Position numbers and translations under genes: made by a program. DNA of 7,518 nucleotides. It comes from Rhizobium sp. Q54 (GTDB lineage Bacteria; Bacteroidota; Bacteroidia; Flavobacteriales; Flavobacteriaceae). Position 1 is the stretch's first letter. Each line of letters begins with the position of its first letter. The DNA is taken from contig CALPLL020000089.1 in the NCBI GenBank assembly GCA_943324395.2, positions 1 to 7,518 on the forward strand, given 5' to 3'. Shown here in pieces: positions 1-6,976 of the stretch. The notes under the pieces were generated by a model. It was not told where the DNA came from and did no database searches. It worked only from the letters and a program-made list of their open reading frames with translations.

Positions 1-29
1 GAACTATTTAATTAAAATTTAGCGCCATC

Positions 30-1052
30 ATAACAATAAAAAAAATCGCAGAACTGGCAAATATATCAGTTGGCACAGTAGATAGAATACTTCACAATAG
101 AGGTCAAGTTTCTCAAGAAAATATTGACATAGTTAATGCTATTGTTAAACAATACGGTTATAAAAGAAATATTTACGCCAGTAATTTAGCTTTTAATAAA
201 AAGTTTAAAATCGCCGTTTTCTTACCCCAACATGACGGGATAGAATATTGGTTAGGTCCATTATTAGGAATTAAAAAAGCGGGAGAAGAATTTGAAAGAT
301 TTGGTGTGAAAATGGAATACATCAATTACATCTACAGTTCTGCAGCATTTAAAAAAGCTGCTCAAAAAGTGTTAGAAGGCGAATATGATGGATTGCTCTT
401 TGCTCCCATTTTTTATGATGAATCAGTTCTGTTTTTAAAAGAATTTAAAAAGAAGAATATACCAATTGTAATGATAGATTCTAATATTTCTGAAATTGAA
501 GGTCTAGATTATATTGGTCAGGACGCCTATCAAAGTGGCTATTTAGCTGGAAAATTAATTAGTTTTGGTGTAAAATCAGACAATAATGTTCTGATAATGA
601 AAATTACTCGAGAAATAGAAAGTACTTCTGTTTATTTGCAAAGAATCAAAGGTTTTCAGTCTTTTTTTAAAGAAAATAAAGAATTGTCAAATTATAAATT
701 TTCTGAAATTAGTATTAAAGATTCCGAATACGACAAACTTTCAAAAGACATGTTCAAGGATATTAATAGCGTTTTTGTACCCAACTCTCGTGTTTATATT
801 GTTGCAAAATTTATCAAAGTAAATAATTTGAAAGACATTCGTGTGGTAGGTTACGATTTATTGAAGGACAATTTAGAATACCTAAACGAAGGGAAAATTG
901 ATTTTTTAATCAATCAAAAACCTGAAGATCAAGGTTATTTAGGGGTAAATCATCTTTATAAAAAACTCGTTTTAAAAGAAGAAATAGAAATTACCAACTA
1001 CATTCCGCTCGAGATTATTGTAAAAGAAAATGCAGGTACATTAATAAAATAG
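30..1052 (+). CDS. LacI-family transcriptional regulator with sugar-type ligand-binding domain; start codon not canonical
   Basis: This is a DNA-binding repressor or activator that probably senses a small molecule. Counting the ATA at 30 as residue 1, an N-terminal helix-turn-helix lies at about residues 3-22 (IKKIAELANISVGTVDRILH). It is followed by a hinge-like YASNLA at 49-54 and a periplasmic-binding-protein-like effector domain from about 59, including the late motif VVGYDLL. The GTVDR variant is typical of Bacteroidota members of the family. The length of about 340 residues is full for the family. No ATG, GTG or TTG occurs in frame between the stop at 9-11 and the GTG at 306, and starting at 306 would remove the whole DNA-binding domain. 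Family members usually begin M-T-I-K, which puts the start at ATA 30. Either a rare ATA start is used, the start was mutated, or there is a sequence error. The ligand is unknown. It is followed in the same direction by sdaA after 147 bp. The family call is firm; the start and functionality are not. Confidence 0.82.
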   Translation: MTIKKIAELANISVGTVDRILHNRGQVSQENIDIVNAIVKQYGYKRNIYASNLAFNKKFKIAVFLPQHDGIEYWLGPLLGIKKAGEEFERFGVKMEYINYIYSSAAFKKAAQKVLEGEYDGLLFAPIFYDESVLFLKEFKKKNIPIVMIDSNISEIEGLDYIGQDAYQSGYLAGKLISFGVKSDNNVLIMKITREIESTSVYLQRIKGFQSFFKENKELSNYKFSEISIKDSEYDKLSKDMFKDINSVFVPNSRVYIVAKFIKVNNLKDIRVVGYDLLKDNLEYLNEGKIDFLINQKPEDQGYLGVNHLYKKLVLKEEIEITNYIPLEIIVKENAGTLIK

Positions 1053-1061
1053 TATTTCAGT

Positions 1062-1075
1062 ATTGAAATTTCAAT
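1062..1075. repeat. Perfect 14-bp palindrome ATTGAAATTTCAAT after the LacI-type gene
   Basis: The bases read identically on both strands and begin 10 bp after the regulator's stop codon. The left half with its flanking T (1061-1067, TATTGAA) can also pair with TTCAATA at 1082-1088. In RNA this could be a weak AT-only hairpin ending the regulator transcript. As DNA it could be a dimer binding site about 90 bp upstream of the putative sdaA -7 box. It lacks the central CG common in LacI-family operators, and AT-rich DNA yields such palindromes by chance, so function is unproven. Confidence 0.3.
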
Positions 1076-1167
1076 TAATAATTCAATAATTTTAAGTTTA
1101 ATATAGAGTTGATTTCTAATAAATTCACAATTTAAACTATAAAAAATTATTATATGATTACTTTATT

Positions 1168-1175
1168 TATATTTG
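1168..1175 (+). promoter_or_regulatory. Bacteroidota-type -7 box upstream of sdaA
   Basis: The octamer TATATTTG fits the Bacteroidota primary sigma factor -7 consensus TAnnTTTG exactly. It ends 24 bp before the sdaA ATG, which would give a short A/T-rich 5' leader. The -33 region (consensus TTTG or TTG about 19-23 bp upstream) is poor here, with only TTA near 1147. The rest of the 147-bp spacer is AT-rich and shows no other clear signal apart from the palindrome at 1062-1075. Confidence 0.45.
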
Positions 1176-1199
1176 TAATTAAATAATAAATCATTAATT

Positions 1200-2627
1200 A
1201 TGGAAGAATGTATATCGGTATTTGATATGCTTAAAATCGGTGTAGGTCCTTCAAGTTCTCACACTTTAGGTCCATGGAAAGCCGCCGAAAGATTTCTAAA
1301 CGAATTAAAAGACAACGATTTATTCCAAAATACAATTCGTATTCAAGTTGATTTATATGGTTCTTTATCCTTAACAGGAAAAGGGCATGCTACCGATTTC
1401 GCTATAATGTTGGGTTTAAGCGGCCAAGATCCTGAATACATTCCCATTGAAAATATTTCAAAAATAACAAAATCGATTACAACAAATGACCAGATTTTAT
1501 TAGGAAATGAGATTACTATTCCTTTTAAATTGACTCAAGATATTATTTTTAATAAAGAGTTTCTTCCATTTCATGCCAATGGATTAAAATTTACTGCCTA
1601 CTTAAATAACAATTCAAACTATACCTCTACATTTTATTCAATTGGCGGTGGTTTTGTAGTTAAAGAAGAACGAATCAATGCAAAGAAAAAATTGGAAATA
1701 AAATGTGCATTTCCATTTCAAGTTTCTAATGCTGCTGAATTACTTGAATATTGTACAACTGAAAATAAGAAAATTTCAGAAATCGTATTTGAAAATGAAA
1801 AATCAATGCGTTCTGAAGAAAAAATAGACAGTGAATTATTGCGCATATGGGAAACTATGCTGGAATGCATGTATATTGGGTGTCATTCTGAAGGTATTTT
1901 ACCAGGCGGATTAAATGTTCGAAGAAGAGCTTTTGACATGCATCAAAATTTAATTGGTTTAGCCAATTACAATTCGCCTCAATCATGGCTAGAAACTATT
2001 CGAAAAACTGAAGTAAAATTCCGACAAATATTAAAATGGGTTAGCTGTTTTGCTCTTTCAGTAAACGAAGTTAATGCCGCTTTAGGACGCGTAGTTACTG
2101 CTCCTACTAATGGTAGCGCTGGAGTTGTACCAGCTGTTTTAATGTATTATTTAGTTATCGAAAATCACCATGCTGGTGATAAAGAAATAAAGCAATTTTT
2201 AATGGTTGCAGGAGAAATTGGAAGTATTTTCAAAAAAGGATCTACCATTTCAGCTGCAATGGGGGGATGTCAGGCAGAAATTGGGGTTTCTTCAGCAATG
2301 GCAGCAGCTGCATTGTGCGAATTGATGGGCGGAAGTCCGGAACAAGTATTAATGGCAGCCGAAATTGCAATGGAGCATCATTTAGGAATGACATGTGATC
2401 CCGTAGGAGGCTTGGTTCAAATTCCATGTATTGAGAGAAATACTATGGGTGCAATAAAAGCGATAAATGCAGCCGAATTAGCATTGGAAACCGATCCGAA
2501 AAATGCAAAAGTTCCATTAGATAAAGTTATTGACACGATGTGGCAAACGGCACAGGATATGAATAATAAATATAAAGAAACTTCAGAAGGTGGATTAGCC
2601 ATTGCGGTAAATTTTGCAGATTGTTAG
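1200..2627 (+). CDS. sdaA: L-serine ammonia-lyase (L-serine dehydratase), one-chain [4Fe-4S] type
   Basis: This cytoplasmic enzyme deaminates L-serine to pyruvate and ammonia using an oxygen-labile [4Fe-4S] cluster rather than pyridoxal phosphate. The 475-residue chain has the beta domain first, with the signature [12 protein letters not shown] at residues 14-25, and then the alpha domain. The latter contains [16 protein letters not shown] (about 230-245) and a glycine/serine-rich active-site region. Cys357, Cys399 and Cys410 are spaced 42 and 11 apart, as are the cluster ligands Cys343, Cys385 and Cys396 of the Legionella pneumophila enzyme. The last residue, Cys475, matches the C-terminal Cys458 that in Legionella folds back as a cluster ligand and intrinsic competitive inhibitor, so autoinhibition relieved by serine is likely. 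The start ATG is supported by the family N-terminus ([11 protein letters not shown]) and by the A/T-rich leader. panB follows after 70 bp. Confidence 0.97.
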   Translation: MEECISVFDMLKIGVGPSSSHTLGPWKAAERFLNELKDNDLFQNTIRIQVDLYGSLSLTGKGHATDFAIMLGLSGQDPEYIPIENISKITKSITTNDQILLGNEITIPFKLTQDIIFNKEFLPFHANGLKFTAYLNNNSNYTSTFYSIGGGFVVKEERINAKKKLEIKCAFPFQVSNAAELLEYCTTENKKISEIVFENEKSMRSEEKIDSELLRIWETMLECMYIGCHSEGILPGGLNVRRRAFDMHQNLIGLANYNSPQSWLETIRKTEVKFRQILKWVSCFALSVNEVNAALGRVVTAPTNGSAGVVPAVLMYYLVIENHHAGDKEIKQFLMVAGEIGSIFKKGSTISAAMGGCQAEIGVSSAMAAAALCELMGGSPEQVLMAAEIAMEHHLGMTCDPVGGLVQIPCIERNTMGAIKAINAAELALETDPKNAKVPLDKVIDTMWQTAQDMNNKYKETSEGGLAIAVNFADC

Positions 2628-2659
2628 ATAAAAGTGAAACGATTAATAGGTTATTTGAT

Positions 2660-2667
2660 TATTTTTG
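2660..2667 (+). promoter_or_regulatory. Possible -7 box upstream of panB
   Basis: TATTTTTG matches the Bacteroidota -7 consensus TAnnTTTG and lies 30 bp before the panB ATG, inside the 70-bp sdaA-panB spacer. No convincing -33 TTG lies at the expected distance upstream. It may give panB its own promoter in addition to read-through from sdaA. In T-rich DNA a chance match is quite possible. Confidence 0.33.
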
Positions 2668-2697
2668 CCCCAATTATTACTTAAAATCTAAATTATA

Positions 2698-3516
2698 ATG
2701 TCAGTAGCCAAAAAAGATTACAAAAGAATTACTACTAAATCACTAATAGAAATGAAATCTAATAGTGAGAAAATTTCAATGCTAACTGCTTATGATTTCA
2801 CTATGGCAAAAATTGTAGACACAGCAGGAATTGACGTAATTCTTGTGGGTGATTCAGCCTCAAATGTTATGGCGGGACATGAAACTACATTGCCAATTAC
2901 TTTAGATCAAATGATTTATCATGCTTCAAGTGTGGTTCGAGCAGTTGAAAGAGCTCTGGTAGTTGTTGATTTACCTTTTGGAAGTTATCAATCGGACCCG
3001 AAAGAAGCCTTGCGTTCTTCAATCAGAATAATGAAAGAAAGCGGAAGCCACGCAGTAAAATTAGAGGGCGGACACGAGATAAAAGATTCTATAAAAAAAA
3101 TATTGAATGCTGGAATTCCAGTTATGGGGCATTTAGGATTAACACCTCAATCCATTTATAAATTTGGTAGCTATACCGTTCGTGCGAAAGAAGATGAAGA
3201 AGCTGAAAAATTATTGGAAGATGCAAAAATGCTTGAAAAATTAGGATGTTTTGCATTAGTATTAGAAAAAATACCGGCTCATTTAGCTGCAAAAGTTGCC
3301 AAAAGCATTTCTATTCCTGTTATTGGTATCGGTGCAGGTGGAGATGTTGATGGTCAGGTACTTGTGATTCATGACATGCTTGGAATGAACAATGAATTTA
3401 GCCCTAGATTTTTACGTCGTTATTTAAATTTGTATGAAGAAATGACTTCAGCAATTGGACAATATGTTAAAGATGTAAAAACGCGTGATTTTCCAAATGC
3501 TAACGAACAATATTAA
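2698..3516 (+). CDS. panB: 3-methyl-2-oxobutanoate (ketopantoate) hydroxymethyltransferase
   Basis: This enzyme catalyses the first committed step of pantothenate and coenzyme A synthesis. It transfers a hydroxymethyl group from 5,10-methylenetetrahydrofolate to 2-ketoisovalerate, giving ketopantoate, in the cytoplasm. The 272 residues form a single TIM-barrel of normal family length. Visible motifs are [12 protein letters not shown] (28-39), [13 protein letters not shown] (49-61), [11 protein letters not shown] (88-98), VKLEGG (120-125), [12 protein letters not shown] (141-152), VLEKIPA (188-194) and GIGAGG. Asp52, Asp91 and Glu123 correspond to the metal-binding Asp45, Asp84 and Glu114 of E. 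coli PanB. Lys121 corresponds to Lys112, and Glu190 to the catalytic Glu181. All key residues are present. It sits 70 bp after sdaA and 29 bp before the pseudouridine synthase gene. panC and panD are not in the window. Confidence 0.98.
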   Translation: MSVAKKDYKRITTKSLIEMKSNSEKISMLTAYDFTMAKIVDTAGIDVILVGDSASNVMAGHETTLPITLDQMIYHASSVVRAVERALVVVDLPFGSYQSDPKEALRSSIRIMKESGSHAVKLEGGHEIKDSIKKILNAGIPVMGHLGLTPQSIYKFGSYTVRAKEDEEAEKLLEDAKMLEKLGCFALVLEKIPAHLAAKVAKSISIPVIGIGAGGDVDGQVLVIHDMLGMNNEFSPRFLRRYLNLYEEMTSAIGQYVKDVKTRDFPNANEQY

Positions 3517-3538
3517 CCTAAATTCCAATTGTTTAGGT
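3516..3538 (+). repeat. Intergenic hairpin between panB and the pseudouridine synthase gene
   Basis: ACCTAAA (3516-3522) pairs perfectly with TTTAGGT (3532-3538), and a T-G wobble (3523/3531) can extend the 7-bp stem, leaving a 7-base loop. The stem starts on the last base of the panB stop codon and ends 7 bases before the next ATG at 3546. No T-run follows, so it is not a standard intrinsic terminator. It could mask ribosome access to the downstream start, protect or process the mRNA, or be chance. Confidence 0.4.
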
Positions 3539-3545
3539 ATTCCAA

Positions 3546-4235
3546 ATGAAAATAATTTCTGATAAAAACAACCTTCAAGTGCTTCATGAAGACAATCATA
3601 TAATTGTGATTAATAAGCGTGTGGGAGATATTGTTCAAGGGGATAAAACGGGTGATAAACCACTTTCAGAAGTTGTAAAAGAGTACATCAAAGACAAATA
3701 CAACAAGCCAGGAGAAGTTTTTTTAGGAGTGATTCATCGTTTAGATCGACCTACTACCGGAATTGTAATTTTTGCAAGAACTAGTAAGGCTTTAACCCGA
3801 ATGAATGAACTTTTCAGCAATCGGGAAACTCAAAAAACCTATTGGGCAATTGTAAAAAATAAACCTCAAAATACGGAAGATAAATTAGTTCATTACTTGA
3901 AAAGAAATGAAAGAAACAATACTTCAAAAGCGCATATTAAAGAAGTTCCTGAAAGCAAAATCGCAAGTTTACATTATAAAATAATTGCTTCATTACAAAA
4001 CTATTACGGTTTAGAAATAGACCTTCACACCGGAAGGCACCACCAAATTAGAGCGCAATTATCGGCAATTGGTTCACCCATAAAAGGAGATTTAAAATAC
4101 GGATTTGACAGAAGCAATCCCGATGGTGGAATTCATCTTCATGCCAGAAAATTAGTTTTCACTCATCCTGTTACTAAAGAAAATATTGAAATCATTGCTC
4201 CTACTCCAAATGATGCAATTTGGAACGCTATTTAA
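3546..4235 (+). CDS. RluA-family RNA pseudouridine synthase
   Basis: This enzyme converts specific uridines in rRNA or tRNA to pseudouridine. The 229-residue protein consists of the catalytic domain only and has no N-terminal S4 RNA-binding domain. It opens with the typical strand-turn LHEDNHIIVINK (13-24). The family hallmark HRLDRPTTGIVIFART follows at 64-79, with Asp67 as the catalytic aspartate. The second conserved motif, HTGRHHQIRAQL, is in the C-terminal third. These make the fold and chemistry secure. The target nucleotide cannot be read from the sequence, because short S4-less members include RluA-like and TruC-like enzymes with different sites. The ATG at 3546 fits the usual length; a 7-bp hairpin ends just upstream. 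The gene lies 29 bp after panB, so the two are probably co-transcribed although no metabolic link is evident. Nothing in it looks broken. Confidence 0.94.
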   Translation: MKIISDKNNLQVLHEDNHIIVINKRVGDIVQGDKTGDKPLSEVVKEYIKDKYNKPGEVFLGVIHRLDRPTTGIVIFARTSKALTRMNELFSNRETQKTYWAIVKNKPQNTEDKLVHYLKRNERNNTSKAHIKEVPESKIASLHYKIIASLQNYYGLEIDLHTGRHHQIRAQLSAIGSPIKGDLKYGFDRSNPDGGIHLHARKLVFTHPVTKENIEIIAPTPNDAIWNAI

Positions 4236-4236
4236 A

Positions 4237-4255
4237 ATAAAATTCTTAATTTTAT
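4237..4255 (+). repeat. AT-only 8-bp hairpin after the pseudouridine synthase gene
   Basis: ATAAAATT (4237-4244) and AATTTTAT (4248-4255) are perfect inverted repeats separated by the 3-base loop CTT, starting 2 bases after the stop codon. All stem pairs are A-T, and the nearest T-run (five T at 4265-4269) begins nine bases after the stem, so termination would be weak at best. It may partly separate the barrel-protein gene, starting at 4282, from the genes before it. Confidence 0.28.
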
Positions 4256-4281
4256 AGAGTAAAATTTTTAATAAAGAAACT

Positions 4282-5625
4282 ATGAAAAAAACAATTTTAA
4301 TTTTCGCCTTATTGGTATCAATTACCAGTTATTCTCAAGATCATTTTTCTGGAATTACAACATCTAAAAGAGTTGGTATTTTAAATATCGGTTTAAATCC
4401 ATCGGAATTAGCCAATTTAAATAATCATTTGGAGGTTCAATTGTTTTCCACAAGTATTAATGTATCAAATAATAAAATTGGATTTAAAGATATTGTTAAT
4501 GGAAGTAATTTAGAGAATATATTATTCAAAGGATCTGAACCAGTTAATTTCAATATGGATACAGAAATAGCAGGTCCAGGAATAGCATTTAAATTATTGA
4601 ATTGGGGTTTTGCAATATCATCAAAAGGATATATTAAGGGTAATATTATTGATGTTGATCCAAATCTAGGTTCTGCACTAACTAATAGTGCTTTAAGTTC
4701 AATCAACACTGGTTCTGCATTAATTTCAAGTACTACAAATCAAAGATTGAACGCAACAACTTGGGGAGAAATCGGTTTTTCTGCAGCTCATAAATTGTTT
4801 GAAAATAAAAACCACAAAATTAATGCTGGGGTTACTTTTAAATTACTTTTTCCAGGTGCTTATGCAAATATTGGTTTGGATAAATTTCAAGGTAGAATTA
4901 CAAATAATTCAGGCAATTTAATACTTACCAATGCAAATGCAAATTTGAATATTGCTTATTCTGGAAATCTAGGAAACGATTTTACAAATATAAATGATTA
5001 CACAAGTTCTGTTTTTGGAAATCTAAAAGGTTTTGCTACAGACCTAGGATTTGATTATCAGTTACTTGGGTCTAATAAAAATTATAAAGTTAAAATTGGG
5101 GCATCGATAAAAAATATTGGAAGTATGACTTTTAAATCCGATTCAAATTATTCAACTAACTACACTTTATCAATTCAAGGCAGTCAATCACTGAATTTAA
5201 ATCAATTTGAAAACACAAATGGTGTAAATGATATAGAAACTACATTGATAAATAGTAGGTTTTTAAATAAATCTCCTCAAAACACTGACTTTAATGTTAA
5301 GCTTCCGACTACTTTTAATTTGTATACCGATATTAAAATAATTTCCAAATTTAGTGTAACACTTTTTACCCAACAAAAAATAAATAGCAATAGTAATAAT
5401 GATCAGATTATGTCGCAAAATATTATTTCTATAACTCCAAGAATTTCATTGGGCTTTTTTGAAGCATACGTGCCTATAGCAAAAAATGAAATTTCAGGAA
5501 CAACTGGTGGTTTTGGATTTAGATTAGGCGGATTTTTCCTAGGATCAAATTCAATATTAACAGCACTTACAAGCGATACAAAACAAGCAGATTTATACAC
5601 AGGTTTCCGTTTTGGAATACTATAA
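4282..5625 (+). CDS. Secreted predicted outer-membrane beta-barrel protein, DUF5723-like
   Basis: This protein of unknown function is predicted to be exported and inserted in the outer membrane. Residues 1-18 form a clear signal peptide with Lys-Lys followed by the hydrophobic stretch TILIFALLVSI. Cleavage is expected after Ser18 (SYS/Q), a common flavobacterial pattern. The 447-residue chain is rich in Asn, Ser, Gly and aromatics and shows alternating strand patterns (GFAISSKGYIKGNI, HKINAGVTFKLLFPGAYANIG, YKVKIGASIKNIGSM). It ends in an aromatic-hydrophobic strand, TGFRFGIL, as barrel proteins do. The segment GLNPSELANLNNHLEVQLF near residues 37-55 and the C-terminal GFGFRLGGFFLGS resemble by recall the Bacteroidota family DUF5723. 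That assignment is from memory and not searched. I see no enzyme motif, no lipobox and no type IX secretion tail. The aldehyde dehydrogenase gene follows after 12 bp. Confidence 0.72.
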   Translation: MKKTILIFALLVSITSYSQDHFSGITTSKRVGILNIGLNPSELANLNNHLEVQLFSTSINVSNNKIGFKDIVNGSNLENILFKGSEPVNFNMDTEIAGPGIAFKLLNWGFAISSKGYIKGNIIDVDPNLGSALTNSALSSINTGSALISSTTNQRLNATTWGEIGFSAAHKLFENKNHKINAGVTFKLLFPGAYANIGLDKFQGRITNNSGNLILTNANANLNIAYSGNLGNDFTNINDYTSSVFGNLKGFATDLGFDYQLLGSNKNYKVKIGASIKNIGSMTFKSDSNYSTNYTLSIQGSQSLNLNQFENTNGVNDIETTLINSRFLNKSPQNTDFNVKLPTTFNLYTDIKIISKFSVTLFTQQKINSNSNNDQIMSQNIISITPRISLGFFEAYVPIAKNEISGTTGGFGFRLGGFFLGSNSILTALTSDTKQADLYTGFRFGIL

Positions 5626-5637
5626 AAAAATAAACCC

Positions 5638-6966
5638 ATGGATTATAAATCAAATATTCAATTTAGAAAAGAAACATTAACAAGATTGTTATATTCTATT
5701 GAGGAAAACGAAAAACGAATTATTGAAGCATTATATAAAGATTTTAAAAAACCTGAATTTGAGGCGGTTTTAACCGAAACAAATTATGTAATAGGTGATT
5801 TAAAACAAACTATTAAAAATATAAATTGCTGGGCAAAACCTAAAAGAGTCCTTCCTTCGATATTGAATTTTCCTTCAAGTGATTATATTTATAGCGAACC
5901 TTACGGGAAAGTATTGGTAATTGCGCCTTGGAATTACCCGTTCCAACTTGCATTATGCCCTTTAATTGCAGCTGTAGCAGCAGGAAACTCAGTCGTTTTA
6001 AAACCCTCTGAATTAACTCCAAATACTTCAAACTTAATAAATGAGATAATCTCGAAAGTGTTTTCAAAAAATCATGTGGAGGTAATTGAGGGCGGCGTAG
6101 AAGTTTCTCAAAATCTTTTATCAAAAAAATGGGATTACATCTTTTTTACGGGTAGCGTAGCTGTTGGTAAAATTGTAGCAAAAGCTGCTGCAGAACACAT
6201 GACGCCTGTTACATTAGAATTAGGTGGTAAAAATCCATGTATTATTGACGAGACTGCCAATATTAAATTAGCTGCCAAAAGAATCGTTTGGGGGAAATTC
6301 ATCAATGCAGGACAAACCTGTATTGCGCCCGATTATTTATTGGTCCAAAAAGATATAAAATCGGATTTAATTGAGCATTTAAAACAAGAAATAACAAGTG
6401 CCTATTCCGATGATCCTGAAGTTTCACCTGATTATACTCGTATTGTAAATACCAGAAATTGGGATCGATTAAAGAGCTTAATTGAACCTGAAAAAGTACT
6501 TTTTGGAGGTCAAAGTAACTCCGAAGATTGTTACTTAGCCCCGACTCTAATTGAAGAAACAACAATGGATAGTCTCGTTATGAAAGAGGAAATATTTGGG
6601 CCTATATTACCAATATTAGCTTACGAAAATGAATCAGAATTGGATGAAATTATTTCAAAATATGATAAACCCCTATCACTTTATGTTTTTACTACGAAAA
6701 ACAAATTTGCAGAAAAGATAATCCAGAAATTTTCTTTTGGAGGTGGTTGTATTAATGACACTGTAATTCATTTTTCAAATAGTAGGTTACCTTTTGGAGG
6801 TGTTGGTCACTCTGGAATTGGTGCCTATCATGGAAAAATGAGTTTTGATACTTTTTCACATAAAAAAGCAATTGTAAAAAAGGCAAATTGGCTTGATTTA
6901 ACTTTGCGATATGCTCCTTACAATGGTAAGCTAGCACAAATTAGAAAAATATTAAAATGGATGTAA
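5638..6966 (+). CDS. NAD(P)-dependent aldehyde dehydrogenase, class 3 (ALDH3) type
   Basis: This enzyme oxidises an aldehyde to the carboxylic acid with NAD(P)+; medium- or long-chain or aromatic aldehydes are usual for the class, but the substrate here is unknown. The 442 residues show APWNYPF with Asn99, the nucleotide-binding FTGSVAVGK (about 170-178), LELGGKNPC with general base Glu194, and GQTCIAPDY with nucleophile Cys228. EEIFGPILPI and LPFGGVGHSGIGAYHGK follow. Asn99, Glu194 and Cys228 keep the spacing of 95 and 34 seen in mammalian ALDH3A1. The N-terminus is odd. The first residues align near position 16 of ALDH3A1, so the usual first helix (about 15 residues) is absent, and the previous gene's stop lies in the same frame only 12 bp upstream, so no longer start exists. 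The C-terminal tail is basic and amphipathic rather than a clear membrane anchor. It is probably co-transcribed with the barrel-protein gene. Confidence 0.95.
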   Translation: MDYKSNIQFRKETLTRLLYSIEENEKRIIEALYKDFKKPEFEAVLTETNYVIGDLKQTIKNINCWAKPKRVLPSILNFPSSDYIYSEPYGKVLVIAPWNYPFQLALCPLIAAVAAGNSVVLKPSELTPNTSNLINEIISKVFSKNHVEVIEGGVEVSQNLLSKKWDYIFFTGSVAVGKIVAKAAAEHMTPVTLELGGKNPCIIDETANIKLAAKRIVWGKFINAGQTCIAPDYLLVQKDIKSDLIEHLKQEITSAYSDDPEVSPDYTRIVNTRNWDRLKSLIEPEKVLFGGQSNSEDCYLAPTLIEETTMDSLVMKEEIFGPILPILAYENESELDEIISKYDKPLSLYVFTTKNKFAEKIIQKFSFGGGCINDTVIHFSNSRLPFGGVGHSGIGAYHGKMSFDTFSHKKAIVKKANWLDLTLRYAPYNGKLAQIRKILKWM

Positions 6967-6976
6967 GTTTTAAAAC
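6967..6976. repeat. 10-bp palindrome across the convergent stop codons
   Basis: GTTTTAAAAC is a perfect palindrome covering the whole 3-bp gap between the aldehyde dehydrogenase and CorA stops, and it includes the CorA stop codon. It has no room for a loop and cannot itself form a normal terminator hairpin. AAAAC (6972-6976) can instead pair with GTTTT (6984-6988), which is followed by two more T, giving a weak terminator-like element for the plus-strand transcript inside the corA tail. Any terminators here must overlap coding sequence. Confidence 0.25.

Noticed and set aside
306..1052. GTG 306 as the true start of the regulator
   Set aside because: The 92 codons before it (from 30) encode a textbook LacI helix-turn-helix, hinge and first effector-domain strand in the same frame, and a 248-residue product would lack DNA binding.
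1095..1138. Inverted repeat AGTTTAA (1095-1101) and TTAAACT (1132-1138)
   Set aside because: The arms are 7 bp, nearly all A/T, and 30 bases apart; this is expected by chance in this spacer.
2242..2602. Two minus-strand open frames of 61 codons inside sdaA
   Set aside because: They are antisense shadows of a strongly conserved coding region and have no recognisable domain of their own.
4247..4254. TAATTTTA as a -7 promoter box for the barrel-protein gene
   Set aside because: It lacks the final G of TAnnTTTG, has no -33 partner and is part of the AT-only hairpin.
5840..6937. Several minus-strand open frames of 61-94 codons inside the aldehyde dehydrogenase gene
   Set aside because: They lie opposite conserved catalytic motifs, have low-complexity translations and show no family resemblance.
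6880..6963. C-terminal tail of the aldehyde dehydrogenase as a membrane anchor like that of ALDH3A2
   Set aside because: The tail is amphipathic with several Lys and Arg and no uninterrupted hydrophobic stretch long enough to span a membrane.
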